From positions 1 to 64,000 of the forward strand of contig JBBTVY010000005.1 in assembly GCA_038063055.1 (NCBI GenBank): a stretch of DNA of 64,000 bases, given 5' to 3'. Below the pieces are notes generated by a model. It did no database searches. It had not been told where the DNA came from and was given only the letters and a program-made list of their open reading frames with translations. Every line of letters starts with the position of its first letter. Positions within the stretch are counted from its first letter, which is position 1. Source of the DNA: JACQKT01 sp038063055. Its GTDB lineage: Bacteria > Patescibacteriota > Minisyncoccia > UBA6257 > 2-01-FULL-56-20. The position numbers and the translations under genes were made by a program. Shown here one piece after another: positions 37,849-46,147 of the stretch.

Positions 37849-38902
37849 TTACAATTTTTCCACTTCTGCCTCGATAAAAACGTCTAAATTGCCGTTTAGC
37901 ACTTCGTCCACCTGCGTCGTTTCGGCCTCCGTCCTGTGGTCTTTTACGAGCTTATACGGATTCATCACATAAGAGCGTATCTGGCTGCCCCATTCGGGTT
38001 TGACGTTGACGCGGAGGTTGGCCAGTTCTTCAACCTTGTGCTTTTCCATAAGTTGCGAGAGTTTGGATTTCAATAAGCTCAAGGCGCGCTGGCGGTTTTG
38101 TTCCTGCGAGCGTTCCGCGCGCGAACCAGCCGACAATCCCGTCGGAATATGGACTATTCTGACGGCGGTTTCAACTTTGTTGACGTTCTGTCCGCCTGGG
38201 CCCCCGGAACGTGAAAATTCCAGCTTCAAATCCTTTTCAGGAATTTCTATTTTAGATTCTTCCACCGCGGGAAGTTCAGGCGTCACTTCAACCAGAGCGA
38301 AAGAAGTGTGCCGCAATTGTTTTGACGAAAACGGCGAAACTCTTACCAGCCGGTGGACGCCTGATTCGCCTTTCAAATATCCGAAAGCGTACTCCCCTTT
38401 TATTTCGAGCGTCCGCCGATTCGGCGTGTCGTCCAAAACTTCGGCTTTCCATCCGCGCCTGACCGCGTAGCTCTTGTACATATCAAAAAGCATCAAAGCC
38501 CAGTCGCCGGCGTCCTCTCCTCCCGCGCCGGGATAAACCGAGACTACCGCCGTTTCTTTGTCGTACTTGCCCTTGAAAAGTTCCACGAGTTCCAGCTGCC
38601 TGAATTTTCTTTTGGCTTCGTGAAATTTATTTATGGTAAGCGGAGTCGAACCACTTTTGTTCAATTCCTTCTCGAGTTCTTCGATTAAATTTTCCACTTC
38701 GCGGTGACGCTTTATCAAAGCATCGAGCTCGCCGAAAGTTTTTATTTTTTCGTCCGCCGTTTGCCTGTTCAGCCAAAAATCAGGCCGCGACATTCCGGCT
38801 TCGATTTCGTTCTTCAGTTTTTCTTTTCCGGCGACGTCAAAGCCGGCCGCCTAAACGGCGGCATTCGGTTTTAAGCTCCTGTAATTCTTGTTTGATATCC
38901 AT
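37849..38902 (-). CDS. prfB: peptide chain release factor 2 (programmed +1 frameshift)
   Basis: 350 residues if read from the ATG at 38902 through a +1 shift. The first 21 codons end at CTT-TGA; skipping the T at 38839 continues as GACGTCGCC in the frame of the main body. Without the shift only a 314-residue product could start at 38793. The RF2 body has SPF (UGA/UAA recognition) in VRVSPFSSKQ and the peptidyl-hydrolysis motif SGGPGGQNVNKV. An internal TGA autoregulates RF2 in most bacteria. Its presence shows TGA is read as stop here. A leaderless promoter overlaps the stop codon of hicA upstream. Confidence 0.94.
38836..38861 (-). promoter_or_regulatory. RF2 recoding site with hairpin
   Basis: The slippery CTT TGA C (38842-38836) is preceded by an SD-like AGGCGG (38852-38847), 4 bases away (3 in E. 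coli). The SD-like bases are part of a CCGCC/GGCGG stem (38861-38847) with a 5-base loop, which could mask the SD and tune frameshifting. Confidence 0.8.
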
Positions 38903-38914
38903 GGGGAGATTATA
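38888..38914. repeat. direct repeat copy 1: functional prfB promoter/start
   Basis: This 27-base segment matches 39581-39607 at 24 positions. It contains the -10 TATAAT, six bases and the prfB start codon. The hicBA genes lie between the copies. Confidence 0.8.
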
Positions 38915-38937
38915 GTTCTTTTTTAATTTGATTCCAA
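38909..38937 (-). promoter_or_regulatory. leaderless promoter of prfB, formed at the end of hicA
   Basis: -35 TTGGAA (38937-38932), 17-base spacer, -10 TATAAT (38914-38909), 6 bases, ATG. The hicA stop codon lies within the -10 box and the -35 is hicA coding sequence (Trp-Asn codons). Confidence 0.7.
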
Positions 38938-39155
38938 TCAACTTCGCTTATCTCTTCTAATTCTTTGAGTACATATTTTAAAGTTTGTTTGGGCAGATAA
39001 AAAGGAATAGTTACGGATTTCTGATTTCTCGGCCATATTGCTTTAAAATGGCTTCCGTTTCCGCCAACTTTATTAATTTCAAAACCTACCCTTTGCAGGG
39101 CTTTACAAAAACGATTCTGCTTAATTTCTCCAGGTAATTCACTAAGCGAGGGCAT
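38910..39155 (-). CDS. hicA: HicA-like toxin (mRNA interferase family)
   Basis: 81 residues, a small double-stranded-RNA-binding-like fold typical of HicA/YcfA. KALQRVGFEINKVGGNGSHFK carries the GSH motif with the active-site histidine, followed by TIPFYLPKQTLKYVLKEL. HicA cleaves mRNA when free of HicB. It overlaps the antitoxin gene upstream by 14 bases. The last codons double as the prfB promoter. Confidence 0.82.
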   Translation of the reverse strand: MPSLSELPGEIKQNRFCKALQRVGFEINKVGGNGSHFKAIWPRNQKSVTIPFYLPKQTLKYVLKELEEISEVDWNQIKKEL

Positions 39156-39468
39156 AGGCGTTCTGCCGTTCCCCTTCCCTAATTATTGCTGCCTCTTTTT
39201 TGTAAGAAGAAGGAACTTCGAATGAAGTCAAAATCGCATCTCTCACGTTTTTATCGAGTTCTTCCAAATTACGCCCATGGGCAATTATGCTGCCGTATTT
39301 AAAATTAGTACTAACAGAAACTATAAGACCATCGTCTTTATGATTTTTGAATTCAATCGCGCCATACTGCCTGAAATATTTATTAAGCTCATAAAGCCCG
39401 CTGGGAACGACCGCCTTCCCCAACAAAACCTTTATCGCCTTGTCTTTTGCTACTTTAATTAAGTTCAT
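39142..39468 (-). CDS. hicB: HicB-like antitoxin
   Basis: 108 residues. The central region (IVSVSTNFKYGSIIAHGRNLEELDKNVRDAILTSF) matches the HicB partial RNase H fold. The N-terminal part is longer than in minimal HicB and the C-terminus is basic, without a clear helix-turn-helix or ribbon-helix-helix. The gene precedes hicA, with overlapping ends, as is usual when antitoxin leads. It has a good promoter 35 bases upstream. Confidence 0.75.
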   Translation of the reverse strand: MNLIKVAKDKAIKVLLGKAVVPSGLYELNKYFRQYGAIEFKNHKDDGLIVSVSTNFKYGSIIAHGRNLEELDKNVRDAILTSFEVPSSYKKEAAIIREGERQNAYALA

Positions 39469-39502
39469 TTATGGTGAGCTATGTCGAACTATTAGATGCT
39501 CT

Positions 39503-39531
39503 TTAATACGACCTAATTTAATATATGTCAA
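39503..39531 (-). promoter_or_regulatory. promoter of hicBA
   Basis: Perfect -35 TTGACA (39531-39526), 17-base spacer, -10 TATTAA (39508-39503). The leader before hicB is about 28 bases. Confidence 0.65.
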
Positions 39532-39580
39532 TGCAATTTCTATTTATTTTAAATTATAGCATATTCTATTCGCTTAGTCC

Positions 39581-39607
39581 TTGCTTGAGGTCCATGGGGA
39601 GATTATA
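39581..39607. repeat. direct repeat copy 2: displaced prfB 5' end
   Basis: On the minus strand it reads TATAAT, CTCCCC, ATG and then codons for MDLKQGLSE before a stop. This resembles prfB's MDIKQELQEL. It is a broken copy of the prfB start left upstream of hicBA. Confidence 0.75.
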
Positions 39608-39678
39608 CATAAATTGTTGGATTTTGAAAGTTATAAAAATGAAGCAGGCATTGCCGAGTTCAGATATCTCGGTCAGAT

Positions 39679-40437
39679 TTAATTTTGAACCTTATAATCG
39701 TGGATGACGGCATCATCTGGCAAGGAAGAAATATCAAAGCCCGCTTCATTATAAGTTATAATTCTTTGTAGTTCTGTTTTATCAATGGGCTTTTTTTGGA
39801 TTATTTTTCCAAAAATAATGCAGTTTGGATGCCAAACTCCCGGATCACCATTTGTCACTTGTAAATGTAGGGCGATGGCGTGGTGATTTTTTTCAGCTTT
39901 TACGGTTTTGACAGCGATGCTCTGAGGCAAAATTTCTGATACTCTAGTAAAATCAAGTTCTACCGAAAGCTCGTAAAAACTGATTTGTGGGCATTGCACA
40001 CTTTCCCATTCGAAAATTATCAAATCCTCACTTTCCCTTTTTGTTGCCAAATTATATTTAGGCAGATATTCACGTGGAGCTGGGGTAAAAACACAATGCA
40101 GGCGAAACCCATGCTCGTTAAATGGTTGAGGCTCGACTTCTTCTATCAGGTGTTCTTCCTTGCTTCCAATGCTTCTCCTTTTTAAATAAAGACGTTTTGG
40201 GTGAATAGAAAGGTGAATTTCCTCACCATTTTCGACTACCCGTTTTTTTAATTTGTTTGTAGAAAAATCGCCGAAAGATCTCAATAAATGAAACGGTTCA
40301 GCAACGTCGAGCGGAGTTTTTTCGTCTGCGAGATGGTTATATAAGAAATAACTTCCGTCCTTTCCTGAATAAAAAATGGACAAAAACTTGTAATAATCTT
40401 TTTTGGTTTTTAGGAGAACGATTATTCTTTTTCTCAT
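39679..40437 (-). CDS. hypothetical protein, AT-rich orphan gene
   Basis: 252 residues, soluble, mixed alpha/beta, with no membrane segment and no motif I recognise. It is rich in Lys, Glu, Ile, His and aromatic residues (FYSGKDGSYFLYNHLADEK, VWHPNCIIFGKIIQK). The base composition is more AT-rich than the flanking housekeeping genes, and it sits beside the HicBA module and a tRNA gene, which suggests recent acquisition. It has a possible TATTAT box ~20 bases before the start. Confidence 0.75.
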   Translation of the reverse strand: MRKRIIVLLKTKKDYYKFLSIFYSGKDGSYFLYNHLADEKTPLDVAEPFHLLRSFGDFSTNKLKKRVVENGEEIHLSIHPKRLYLKRRSIGSKEEHLIEEVEPQPFNEHGFRLHCVFTPAPREYLPKYNLATKRESEDLIIFEWESVQCPQISFYELSVELDFTRVSEILPQSIAVKTVKAEKNHHAIALHLQVTNGDPGVWHPNCIIFGKIIQKKPIDKTELQRIITYNEAGFDISSLPDDAVIHDYKVQN

Positions 40438-40504
40438 AATAGTAGCATGGTCAGTTTCATAATATCCTAGAGTGGAAATGGTATCTCGATGAAAATATCG
40501 TTTG

Positions 40505-40577
40505 TGGGCCAGGAAGGACTCGAACCTTCGATCCTCAAGGTATAAGCTTGATGCTTTAGCCGCTAAGCTACTGGCCC
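40505..40577 (-). tRNA. tRNA-Ile (TAT)
   Basis: A 73-base cloverleaf: acceptor GGGCCAG/CTGGCCC, D stem GCTT/AAGC, anticodon stem TCAAG/CTTGA with loop CTTATAC, T arm GAAGG-TTCGAGT-CCTTC, discriminator A. The anticodon TAT reads ATA directly, without the lysidine-modified CAT tRNA most bacteria use. CCA is not encoded (CAA follows). It starts 10 bases after the ftsH stop, so it may be cut from the ftsH transcript. Confidence 0.88.
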
Positions 40578-40587
40578 AAAACTGAGA

Positions 40588-42423
<1,836 letters not shown>

Positions 42424-42524
42424 TTATTTAAAAAGTTTGGGTTAAATGAAACAGTAAGATTTTAACTTAATTTATGGACGCCGTCAAAAAAAGCAGTAGT
42501 CCGCTCCGGGCGGATCACTTATCG

Positions 42525-42567
42525 GAAAAAACAATGGCTCTTCGCGGAAAACTTCCCGCGAAGAGCC
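42525..42567 (-). terminator. terminator of the 137-residue membrane protein gene
   Basis: GGCTCTTCGCGG and CCGCGAAGAGCC form a 12-bp stem (42536-42567), followed on the minus strand by TTGTTTTTT. Confidence 0.85.
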
Positions 42568-42605
42568 GGAACATACTGGCGCCCCAAACAGGTAAAGGGC
42601 TTGCC

Positions 42606-43019
42606 TTACTGCCCGACAAACACCGGGGTGTTGTAGGCCTTCTGGGCAAGCTGATGGCCTCGAACCGTAGCCACTTCTTCGCAAACGGCATCATAAAAAA
42701 CGAGTCCGACGCCGAAATTGATTGCCTGAGCGATAAGTCCGCCACCGGGAACAGAAAAACCCCACGTCTCCGTTACGGACAGTATGCCAATGACCGCGCA
42801 GAACACGAAGCATAGTTCGCTTACCAGGAAATACAATGCGGGCAAGTTCTTGTTGATAGTGCCCCCGCCGATATCCAGGAGGATTTTGAACGTTGACTCC
42901 GGCCGGAATTTTTCGTCCGGCGCGAAAAAGAGCAGCCACGACGCAAGAGCGATTGACGCCAAAATCAGCGCCGGACTGGCCAAAAAAGCCAGCAACAGCA
43001 AAAACTCATTCATATTCAT
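42606..43019 (-). CDS. multi-pass membrane protein of unknown function
   Basis: 137 residues with three hydrophobic segments (about 5-31, 58-84 and 92-112) and a hydrophilic C-terminus (EEVATVRGHQLAQKAYN). A short outer loop has DEKFRPESTFKILLD. An AGGG-type Shine-Dalgarno lies about ten bases before the start, and the gene has its own strong terminator, so it is a separate unit. I recognise no family. Confidence 0.7.
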   Translation of the reverse strand: MNMNEFLLLLAFLASPALILASIALASWLLFFAPDEKFRPESTFKILLDIGGGTINKNLPALYFLVSELCFVFCAVIGILSVTETWGFSVPGGGLIAQAINFGVGLVFYDAVCEEVATVRGHQLAQKAYNTPVFVGQ

Positions 43020-43133
43020 GATATTATTCCCTTTTCAAGTTTCTGTTTCTGTTCTCCACGGTAGAATTACCGCGAAGGCTATCCTTCAATGACCATAAAA
43101 AATACAACTTTTATTATGAAAAGTCAATTCTTC

Positions 43134-43205
43134 GACCTTGCTCAGGATTGACACTGAGCTTACTTGTGGTGAGCTTGCCCGCAGTGAGCTTGTCGAACCT
43201 GTCGA
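43134..43205. repeat. cluster of degenerate TTCGAC/GAGCTTGTCGAA repeats
   Basis: Several imperfect copies of CTTCGACCTTGCTCAGG and GTGAGCTTGTCGAAC in both orientations, the same repeat word as in fmt. They lie between two membrane-protein genes. Confidence 0.6.
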
Positions 43206-43221
43206 ACCCATCGAATGTATC

Positions 43222-43259
43222 AAAAAAACGAGCACCTGGTGGAAAAACCATAGTGCTCG
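43222..43259 (-). terminator. terminator of the ferric-reductase-like gene
   Basis: CGAGCAC (43229-43235) pairs with GTGCTCG (43253-43259), with an inner TGG/CCA pairing; a run of seven T follows on the minus strand. Confidence 0.8.
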
Positions 43260-43299
43260 GCTGATTAAAATATTCCTGAAGCGCGGGGAATGTCCTTGT

Positions 43300-43998
43300 T
43301 TATTCGTTTTTGTTTTTGACGGCCGCCGCCAAAATTCGAAGCAGGAAAACGAGAATTATAAATAACGAAGATATCAAAGTAATGGAAATCAATCCGTACT
43401 GGTAGCTTGCCGGGTCGAACCATCCCTTGAAGCCCATGATGGCGACATGGAGAAGTGTGAAAAAATAAGCAAGATAACCCAGCCGTTGGACTGATTTCCA
43501 ATGTCCGGGTTTCATTCTTTCTTCAATCGCCGGAACGGAAGCAATGGAAACAGCGGAAAAAACAAGGAAAGCCAAAACTCCGAAAAGAAGAGAAGTTTCT
43601 CCGATAAAGTTCATTTTCCCGCCCAAATCGAAAAATCTCGGATAGTAAGCCGGGCTAAGAATCGCGAGCGAAATGAGTGAATGCAGGGCGGCCGTGCCGA
43701 ACCCCAGAACACCGAGCGGTTTCCTTAAATAAAGCTTTGAATCAAAAATTTGCGGCCAGAACCGCGCCAGTGGGCCAAGAACAAACGACAAACCGATAAT
43801 TATTAAAGCGGAAAGTGCGATAGCTTTATTGGCTATGAAAAGCGGAATCTGCTCTAATGGAACATTGCGTACGATATTATATCGCACGAACGCATATAAA
43901 AAAGACAAGCCGAAAACCAGCAAAGAAATAAAAAATCCTTTTTTCCATCCCCCTGTCTGCGCAGGCAGGCCGGACTGATTTGGGTTCGTTACGTCCAT
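43300..43998 (-). CDS. ferric-reductase-like transmembrane heme protein
   Basis: 232 residues with six hydrophobic segments. Conserved-looking histidines occur in AALHSLISLAI (helix 3) and LAYFFTLLHVAIMGF (helix 5), with another in GHWKSVQRLGY. This matches the ferric reductase/YedZ(MsrQ)-type domain, which holds b-hemes and moves electrons across the membrane. No MsrP partner or FAD/NAD domain is here. The N-terminus (GLPAQTGG) is encoded by a CCTGCCTGCGCAGACAGG-like repeat. It probably heads a unit separate from the SemiSWEET and DoxX genes. Confidence 0.75.
   Translation of the reverse strand: MDVTNPNQSGLPAQTGGWKKGFFISLLVFGLSFLYAFVRYNIVRNVPLEQIPLFIANKAIALSALIIIGLSFVLGPLARFWPQIFDSKLYLRKPLGVLGFGTAALHSLISLAILSPAYYPRFFDLGGKMNFIGETSLLFGVLAFLVFSAVSIASVPAIEERMKPGHWKSVQRLGYLAYFFTLLHVAIMGFKGWFDPASYQYGLISITLISSLFIILVFLLRILAAAVKNKNE
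43952..43969. repeat. palindromic repeat at the start of the ferric-reductase-like gene
   Basis: CCTGTCTGC/GCAGGCAGG is a near-perfect palindrome with no loop, encoding LPAQTGG. A related CCTGCCTG/CAGGCAGG hairpin lies at 18770-18789. Confidence 0.65.
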
Positions 43999-44049
43999 AA
44001 GATTATTTCTTGATGCGTTATAACAAATTTCTCGTAAGCGCGTCAGGAA

Positions 44050-44310
44050 TTATATTGCTGCCGTAAAGGCAGTTATTATTCCCAAAACAACGGCAGGCAC
44101 GTTGCAGACGATAATCGGCCAAGATTTTTTTTCCAAGAAAGAGCCGTAGGTTGTCCACGCGGCTCCGTTTATCGCCGCAATAATCGGCAAAATGAGTGAG
44201 CCGGGATGTCCGGATAAATTCAATCTTATCTGGTCTATAAACGAAAAATACATGGCAATCGCCATCATGGAAGCGAACCATCCGATTCTTTCCACTATTT
44301 TTTGGTCCAT
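44050..44310 (-). CDS. SemiSWEET-type small membrane transporter
   Basis: 86 residues in three membrane helices, the size and pattern of SemiSWEET sugar transporters that work as dimers: WFASMMAIAMYFSFIDQIRLNLSG, then LILPIIAAINGAAWTTYG and VCNVPAVVLGIITAF. The usual PQ dipeptide in helix 1 is DQ. Known members carry sugars; the substrate here is unknown. It lies 14 bases after the DoxX gene on the same strand, so the two are probably co-transcribed. Confidence 0.8.
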   Translation of the reverse strand: MDQKIVERIGWFASMMAIAMYFSFIDQIRLNLSGHPGSLILPIIAAINGAAWTTYGSFLEKKSWPIIVCNVPAVVLGIITAFTAAI

Positions 44311-44324
44311 AATCTTAAAGGATT

Positions 44325-44732
44325 TTATTTTCCTCTCTTAGCGTCCAAGCTCCACTGTCCGGCACCGGCCGCCGAGAAATAAAGGAATATGAAAGCGTAA
44401 AGAACCGCGGCGACTCCCCCGTTCATAACGGGCCAGAAACCGCCCGGGAAATGAAACTGGAAATAAGCCACGGCCATCATGCCGGAGAGAATAAACGCAA
44501 CCGGGCGCGTAAAGAGCCCTAGGATTAGTAAAACGCCGCCGACTACTTCAAGAATTCCAGCTATTCCCATCTGGGACATTAATTCCACGGTTCCGCCTGC
44601 CGGCGGGATTCCCGCCGGAAAAGCAAACAGTTTCATCGTGCCCGCGAGCAGGAACATGAATGCCGCGACTATCCTCAAAACGCTCTGGAAATAAGGGCTC
44701 CAGGAAACCCATTTTGATGTGATGTTGTTCAT
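44325..44732 (-). CDS. DoxX family membrane protein
   Basis: 135 residues with four membrane helices. The DoxX pattern is visible in VLRIVAAFMFLLAGTMKL, GIAGILEVVGGVLLILGLF, VAFILSGMMAVAYFQFHFP and YAFIFLYFSAAG. Proteins of this family are linked to quinol oxidation or redox stress in some bacteria; the role here is unknown. The loop FPAGIPPAGG is encoded by a perfect palindrome (44600-44618). It has an extended -10 leaderless promoter. Confidence 0.88.
   Translation of the reverse strand: MNNITSKWVSWSPYFQSVLRIVAAFMFLLAGTMKLFAFPAGIPPAGGTVELMSQMGIAGILEVVGGVLLILGLFTRPVAFILSGMMAVAYFQFHFPGGFWPVMNGGVAAVLYAFIFLYFSAAGAGQWSLDAKRGK
44600..44618. repeat. palindrome in the DoxX gene
   Basis: CCGGCGGGA and TCCCGCCGG flank one base; it is read in frame in an external loop. 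Confidence 0.7.
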
Positions 44733-44738
44733 GTCTGT

Positions 44739-44747
44739 ATTATAGCA
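44739..44747 (-). promoter_or_regulatory. extended -10 leaderless promoter of the DoxX gene
   Basis: TGCTATAAT on the minus strand, 6 bases, then ATG at 44732. It overlaps the stop of the GIY-YIG gene. Confidence 0.65.
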
Positions 44748-44979
44748 AATGCTTATTTCTAAACGCTATACCAGAACCAGTTTTGAGATATGATTCAAAT
44801 TCCAGCGCTTGGCTCTTTTTAGGAAAAGCGCAGAACCAAACAAGTTTAAATGGATAGCGAGCTCGAGAATATCTTTGAGTGCCGGAGTTATGCTCATCTA
44901 ATCGTCTGCGCAAATCACTTGTGATGCCAGTATAATAACTCTTGTCTTTTTCGCTGCGTAAAAGATATGTAAAATACAT
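44740..44979 (-). CDS. GIY-YIG nuclease family protein
   Basis: 79 residues, a single GIY-YIG domain: YFTYLLRSEKDKSYYTGITSD carries the GIY-YIG variant (TYLL ... YTG), followed by LRRRLDEHNSG with the catalytic Arg and FPKKSQALEFESYLK with the Glu. Stand-alone proteins of this type (UPF0213/YhbQ-like) are frequent in CPR genomes; their role is unclear (DNA repair or selfish). A TATTAT box 7 bases before the ATG suggests leaderless expression. AT-rich palindromes and tRNA-Tyr lie upstream. Confidence 0.88.
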   Translation of the reverse strand: MYFTYLLRSEKDKSYYTGITSDLRRRLDEHNSGTQRYSRARYPFKLVWFCAFPKKSQALEFESYLKTGSGIAFRNKHLL

Positions 44980-44997
44980 TATAAATATAATAAAGCC

Positions 44998-45122
44998 CTC
45001 CTTCGCATAAAGCTATGGAGGACTACTTCGCTACCCAAAACACAGGCTTTTGGTGAATGTTGCTAAAGAATCATAATGTAAGCGTGTGCTTAGCACTACG
45101 AAGCTTTAGCGAAGTAGTGCGT
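44998..45122. repeat. two TTCGC-AAAGCT palindromes beside tRNA-Tyr
   Basis: The first (44998-45017) has CCTCC/GGAGG arms. The second (about 45095-45122) has GCACTAC/GTAGTGC arms around GAAGCTTTAGCGAA. They belong to the same broad family as the mnmA and DUF5674 insertions. Confidence 0.6.
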
Positions 45123-45153
45123 CGGGCAGGAATCTCACTACTGACTATGCTGC

Positions 45154-45256
45154 TTGAGATGGTGCGTGGGGCAGGATTCGAACCTGCGTAGCCCATTGGG
45201 CGTCAGATTTACAGTCTGATGCGATTGGCCGCTCCGCCACCCACGCACCATCTCAA
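45154..45256. repeat. 17-bp perfect inverted repeat enclosing tRNA-Tyr
   Basis: Bases 45154-45170 are the exact inverse of 45240-45256. Seven pairs are the acceptor stem; ten more pair the leader with the discriminator, CCA and trailer. Confidence 0.85.
45160..45246 (-). tRNA. tRNA-Tyr (GTA), CCA encoded
   Basis: Acceptor GCGTGGG/CCCACGC, anticodon stem TCAGA/TCTGA with loop CTGTAAA (anticodon GTA), a long variable arm (CGCCCAATGGGCTAC, class II), T arm GCAGG-TTCGAAT-CCTGC, discriminator A then CCA. It starts 10 bases after a GIY-YIG gene. A copy of its 5' half lies on the far side of that gene. Confidence 0.94.
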
Positions 45257-45499
45257 TCAACGGTTTATTAATTTTTTAAAGGCTTCTCCGCCTTTGTATG
45301 CTTTTATTTCTCTTTCACGCCCAACTGCCCGGGCGCGAGTTCTAAAATTCTCTGCATACACTACCTTATATGGCGTACGCGACCTTGTAAAGCGGGAATG
45401 GCCTGCGTTGTGTCTTTTTAATCTAGATTTTAAATCACTAGTAGAACCGATATAATGCGAGCCGTCTTTAAGGCTCTTAATGATATAAACAAGGTACAT
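45257..45499 (-). CDS. GIY-YIG nuclease family protein, inserted at tRNA-Tyr
   Basis: 80 residues from the ATG at 45499 (MYLVYIIKS). A longer frame to 45565 exists but those codons are the tRNA fragment and a hairpin. LVYIIKSLKDGSHYIGSTSD holds the GIY-YIG pair (VYI ... YIG), followed by LKSRLKRHNAG (catalytic Arg) and RAVGREREIKAYKGGEAFKK (Glu). It resembles the 79-residue neighbour but is not a close copy. It lies between a fragment and the intact tRNA-Tyr gene, with 30-base direct repeats at both sides. Confidence 0.88.
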   Translation of the reverse strand: MYLVYIIKSLKDGSHYIGSTSDLKSRLKRHNAGHSRFTRSRTPYKVVYAENFRTRARAVGREREIKAYKGGEAFKKLINR

Positions 45500-45534
45500 T
45501 TCAATAGCCAATTTGGGCGTCCCGCCAGCGGCGG

Positions 45535-45564
45535 GATGCGATTGGCCGCTCCGCCACCGACGCA
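45535..45564 (-). pseudogene. fragment of tRNA-Tyr (5' half), direct repeat of 45218-45247
   Basis: It matches 29 of 30 bases of the 5' portion of tRNA-Tyr (acceptor strand, D arm, start of the anticodon stem). The mismatch falls in the acceptor stem. It cannot form a tRNA and marks the displaced original 5' end. Confidence 0.85.
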
Positions 45565-45573
45565 TTCACGCCA

Positions 45574-45602
45574 ATGATAATACTGATATCTATATTCGTC
45601 AA
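45574..45602 (-). promoter_or_regulatory. promoter upstream of the tRNA-Tyr fragment
   Basis: -35 TTGACG (45602-45597), 17-base spacer, -10 TATCAT (45579-45574). It probably was the tRNA-Tyr promoter and now would drive the GIY-YIG gene and the tRNA together. Confidence 0.6.
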
Positions 45603-45651
45603 AAAACCTTATCAAAAATCAATATGTTCCTGTTCGAAAATACGCAGAAAA

Positions 45652-46014
45652 CTAATTGTTTTCAGAACCAGATATCTTTTCCTTCTTTTCCTCGATTGCG
45701 GACGGAGAATCTTCAGCCAAATCTTTGAAATCTATCTTTGGTTTGCCGTTGCCATTAGGCGAAACTTTTTTGAGCTTGTCGTTGATGAAATTGTCCACCT
45801 TCATAAGAACGACTTTCATTTTCCGCAGGAATTTAGTCAAAAAACCGTTGAAAGCGGCGTCTATTTTTTCCGGAATTTCCGAAGAAGAAAAACGTTCAAA
45901 AAAATCAGGTTTGTCCGAAAATTCTTCATCGACGCGCGGTAGCGAACGGACAACAAGATAAAGCATCGTTCCGAGAGACGCCATCAAAATCGTTGTTAAA
46001 ATGAATTGGAGCAT
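45652..46014 (-). CDS. single-pass membrane protein with charged cytoplasmic tail
   Basis: 120 residues. One N-terminal helix (about 2-23, FILTTILMASLGTMLYLVV) is followed by a long charged region with helical, coiled-coil-like segments (FLRKMKVVLMKVDNFINDKLKK) and an acidic, disordered end. It has no recognised domain and no close operon partner; tsf lies 134 bases upstream in an AT-rich repeat region. Function unknown. Confidence 0.65.
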   Translation of the reverse strand: MLQFILTTILMASLGTMLYLVVRSLPRVDEEFSDKPDFFERFSSSEIPEKIDAAFNGFLTKFLRKMKVVLMKVDNFINDKLKKVSPNGNGKPKIDFKDLAEDSPSAIEEKKEKISGSENN

Positions 46015-46147
46015 GATTACTAAAATTTCTAAGCACTAATATCTAATTTCTAAATAAATTCCAATGTCTTAAAATTACAAATGTTTGAGAAATTGAAATT
46101 TGTGACTTTGTTTAGAATTTCGCGATTAGAATTTAGGATTTTATAAA
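46015..46147. other. AT-rich low-complexity gap with TTTCTAA-type repeats
   Basis: Imperfect repeats of AATTTCTAA, ATTAGAATTTAGGATT and similar words fill the space after tsf. No gene or clear terminator is visible. Confidence 0.5.

Noticed and set aside
37849..38902. prfB as a broken gene because of the in-frame TGA
   Set aside because: CTT TGA C with an upstream SD-like sequence is the standard RF2 autoregulatory frameshift.
43138..43365. Plus-strand open frame in the gap before the ferric-reductase-like gene
   Set aside because: It is made of TTCGAC/GAGCTTG repeats and a terminator, and has no start signal.
45500..45565. N-terminal extension of the GIY-YIG protein
   Set aside because: The codons are the tRNA-Tyr fragment and a CCCGCC/GGCGGG hairpin; the domain begins at the ATG at 45499.
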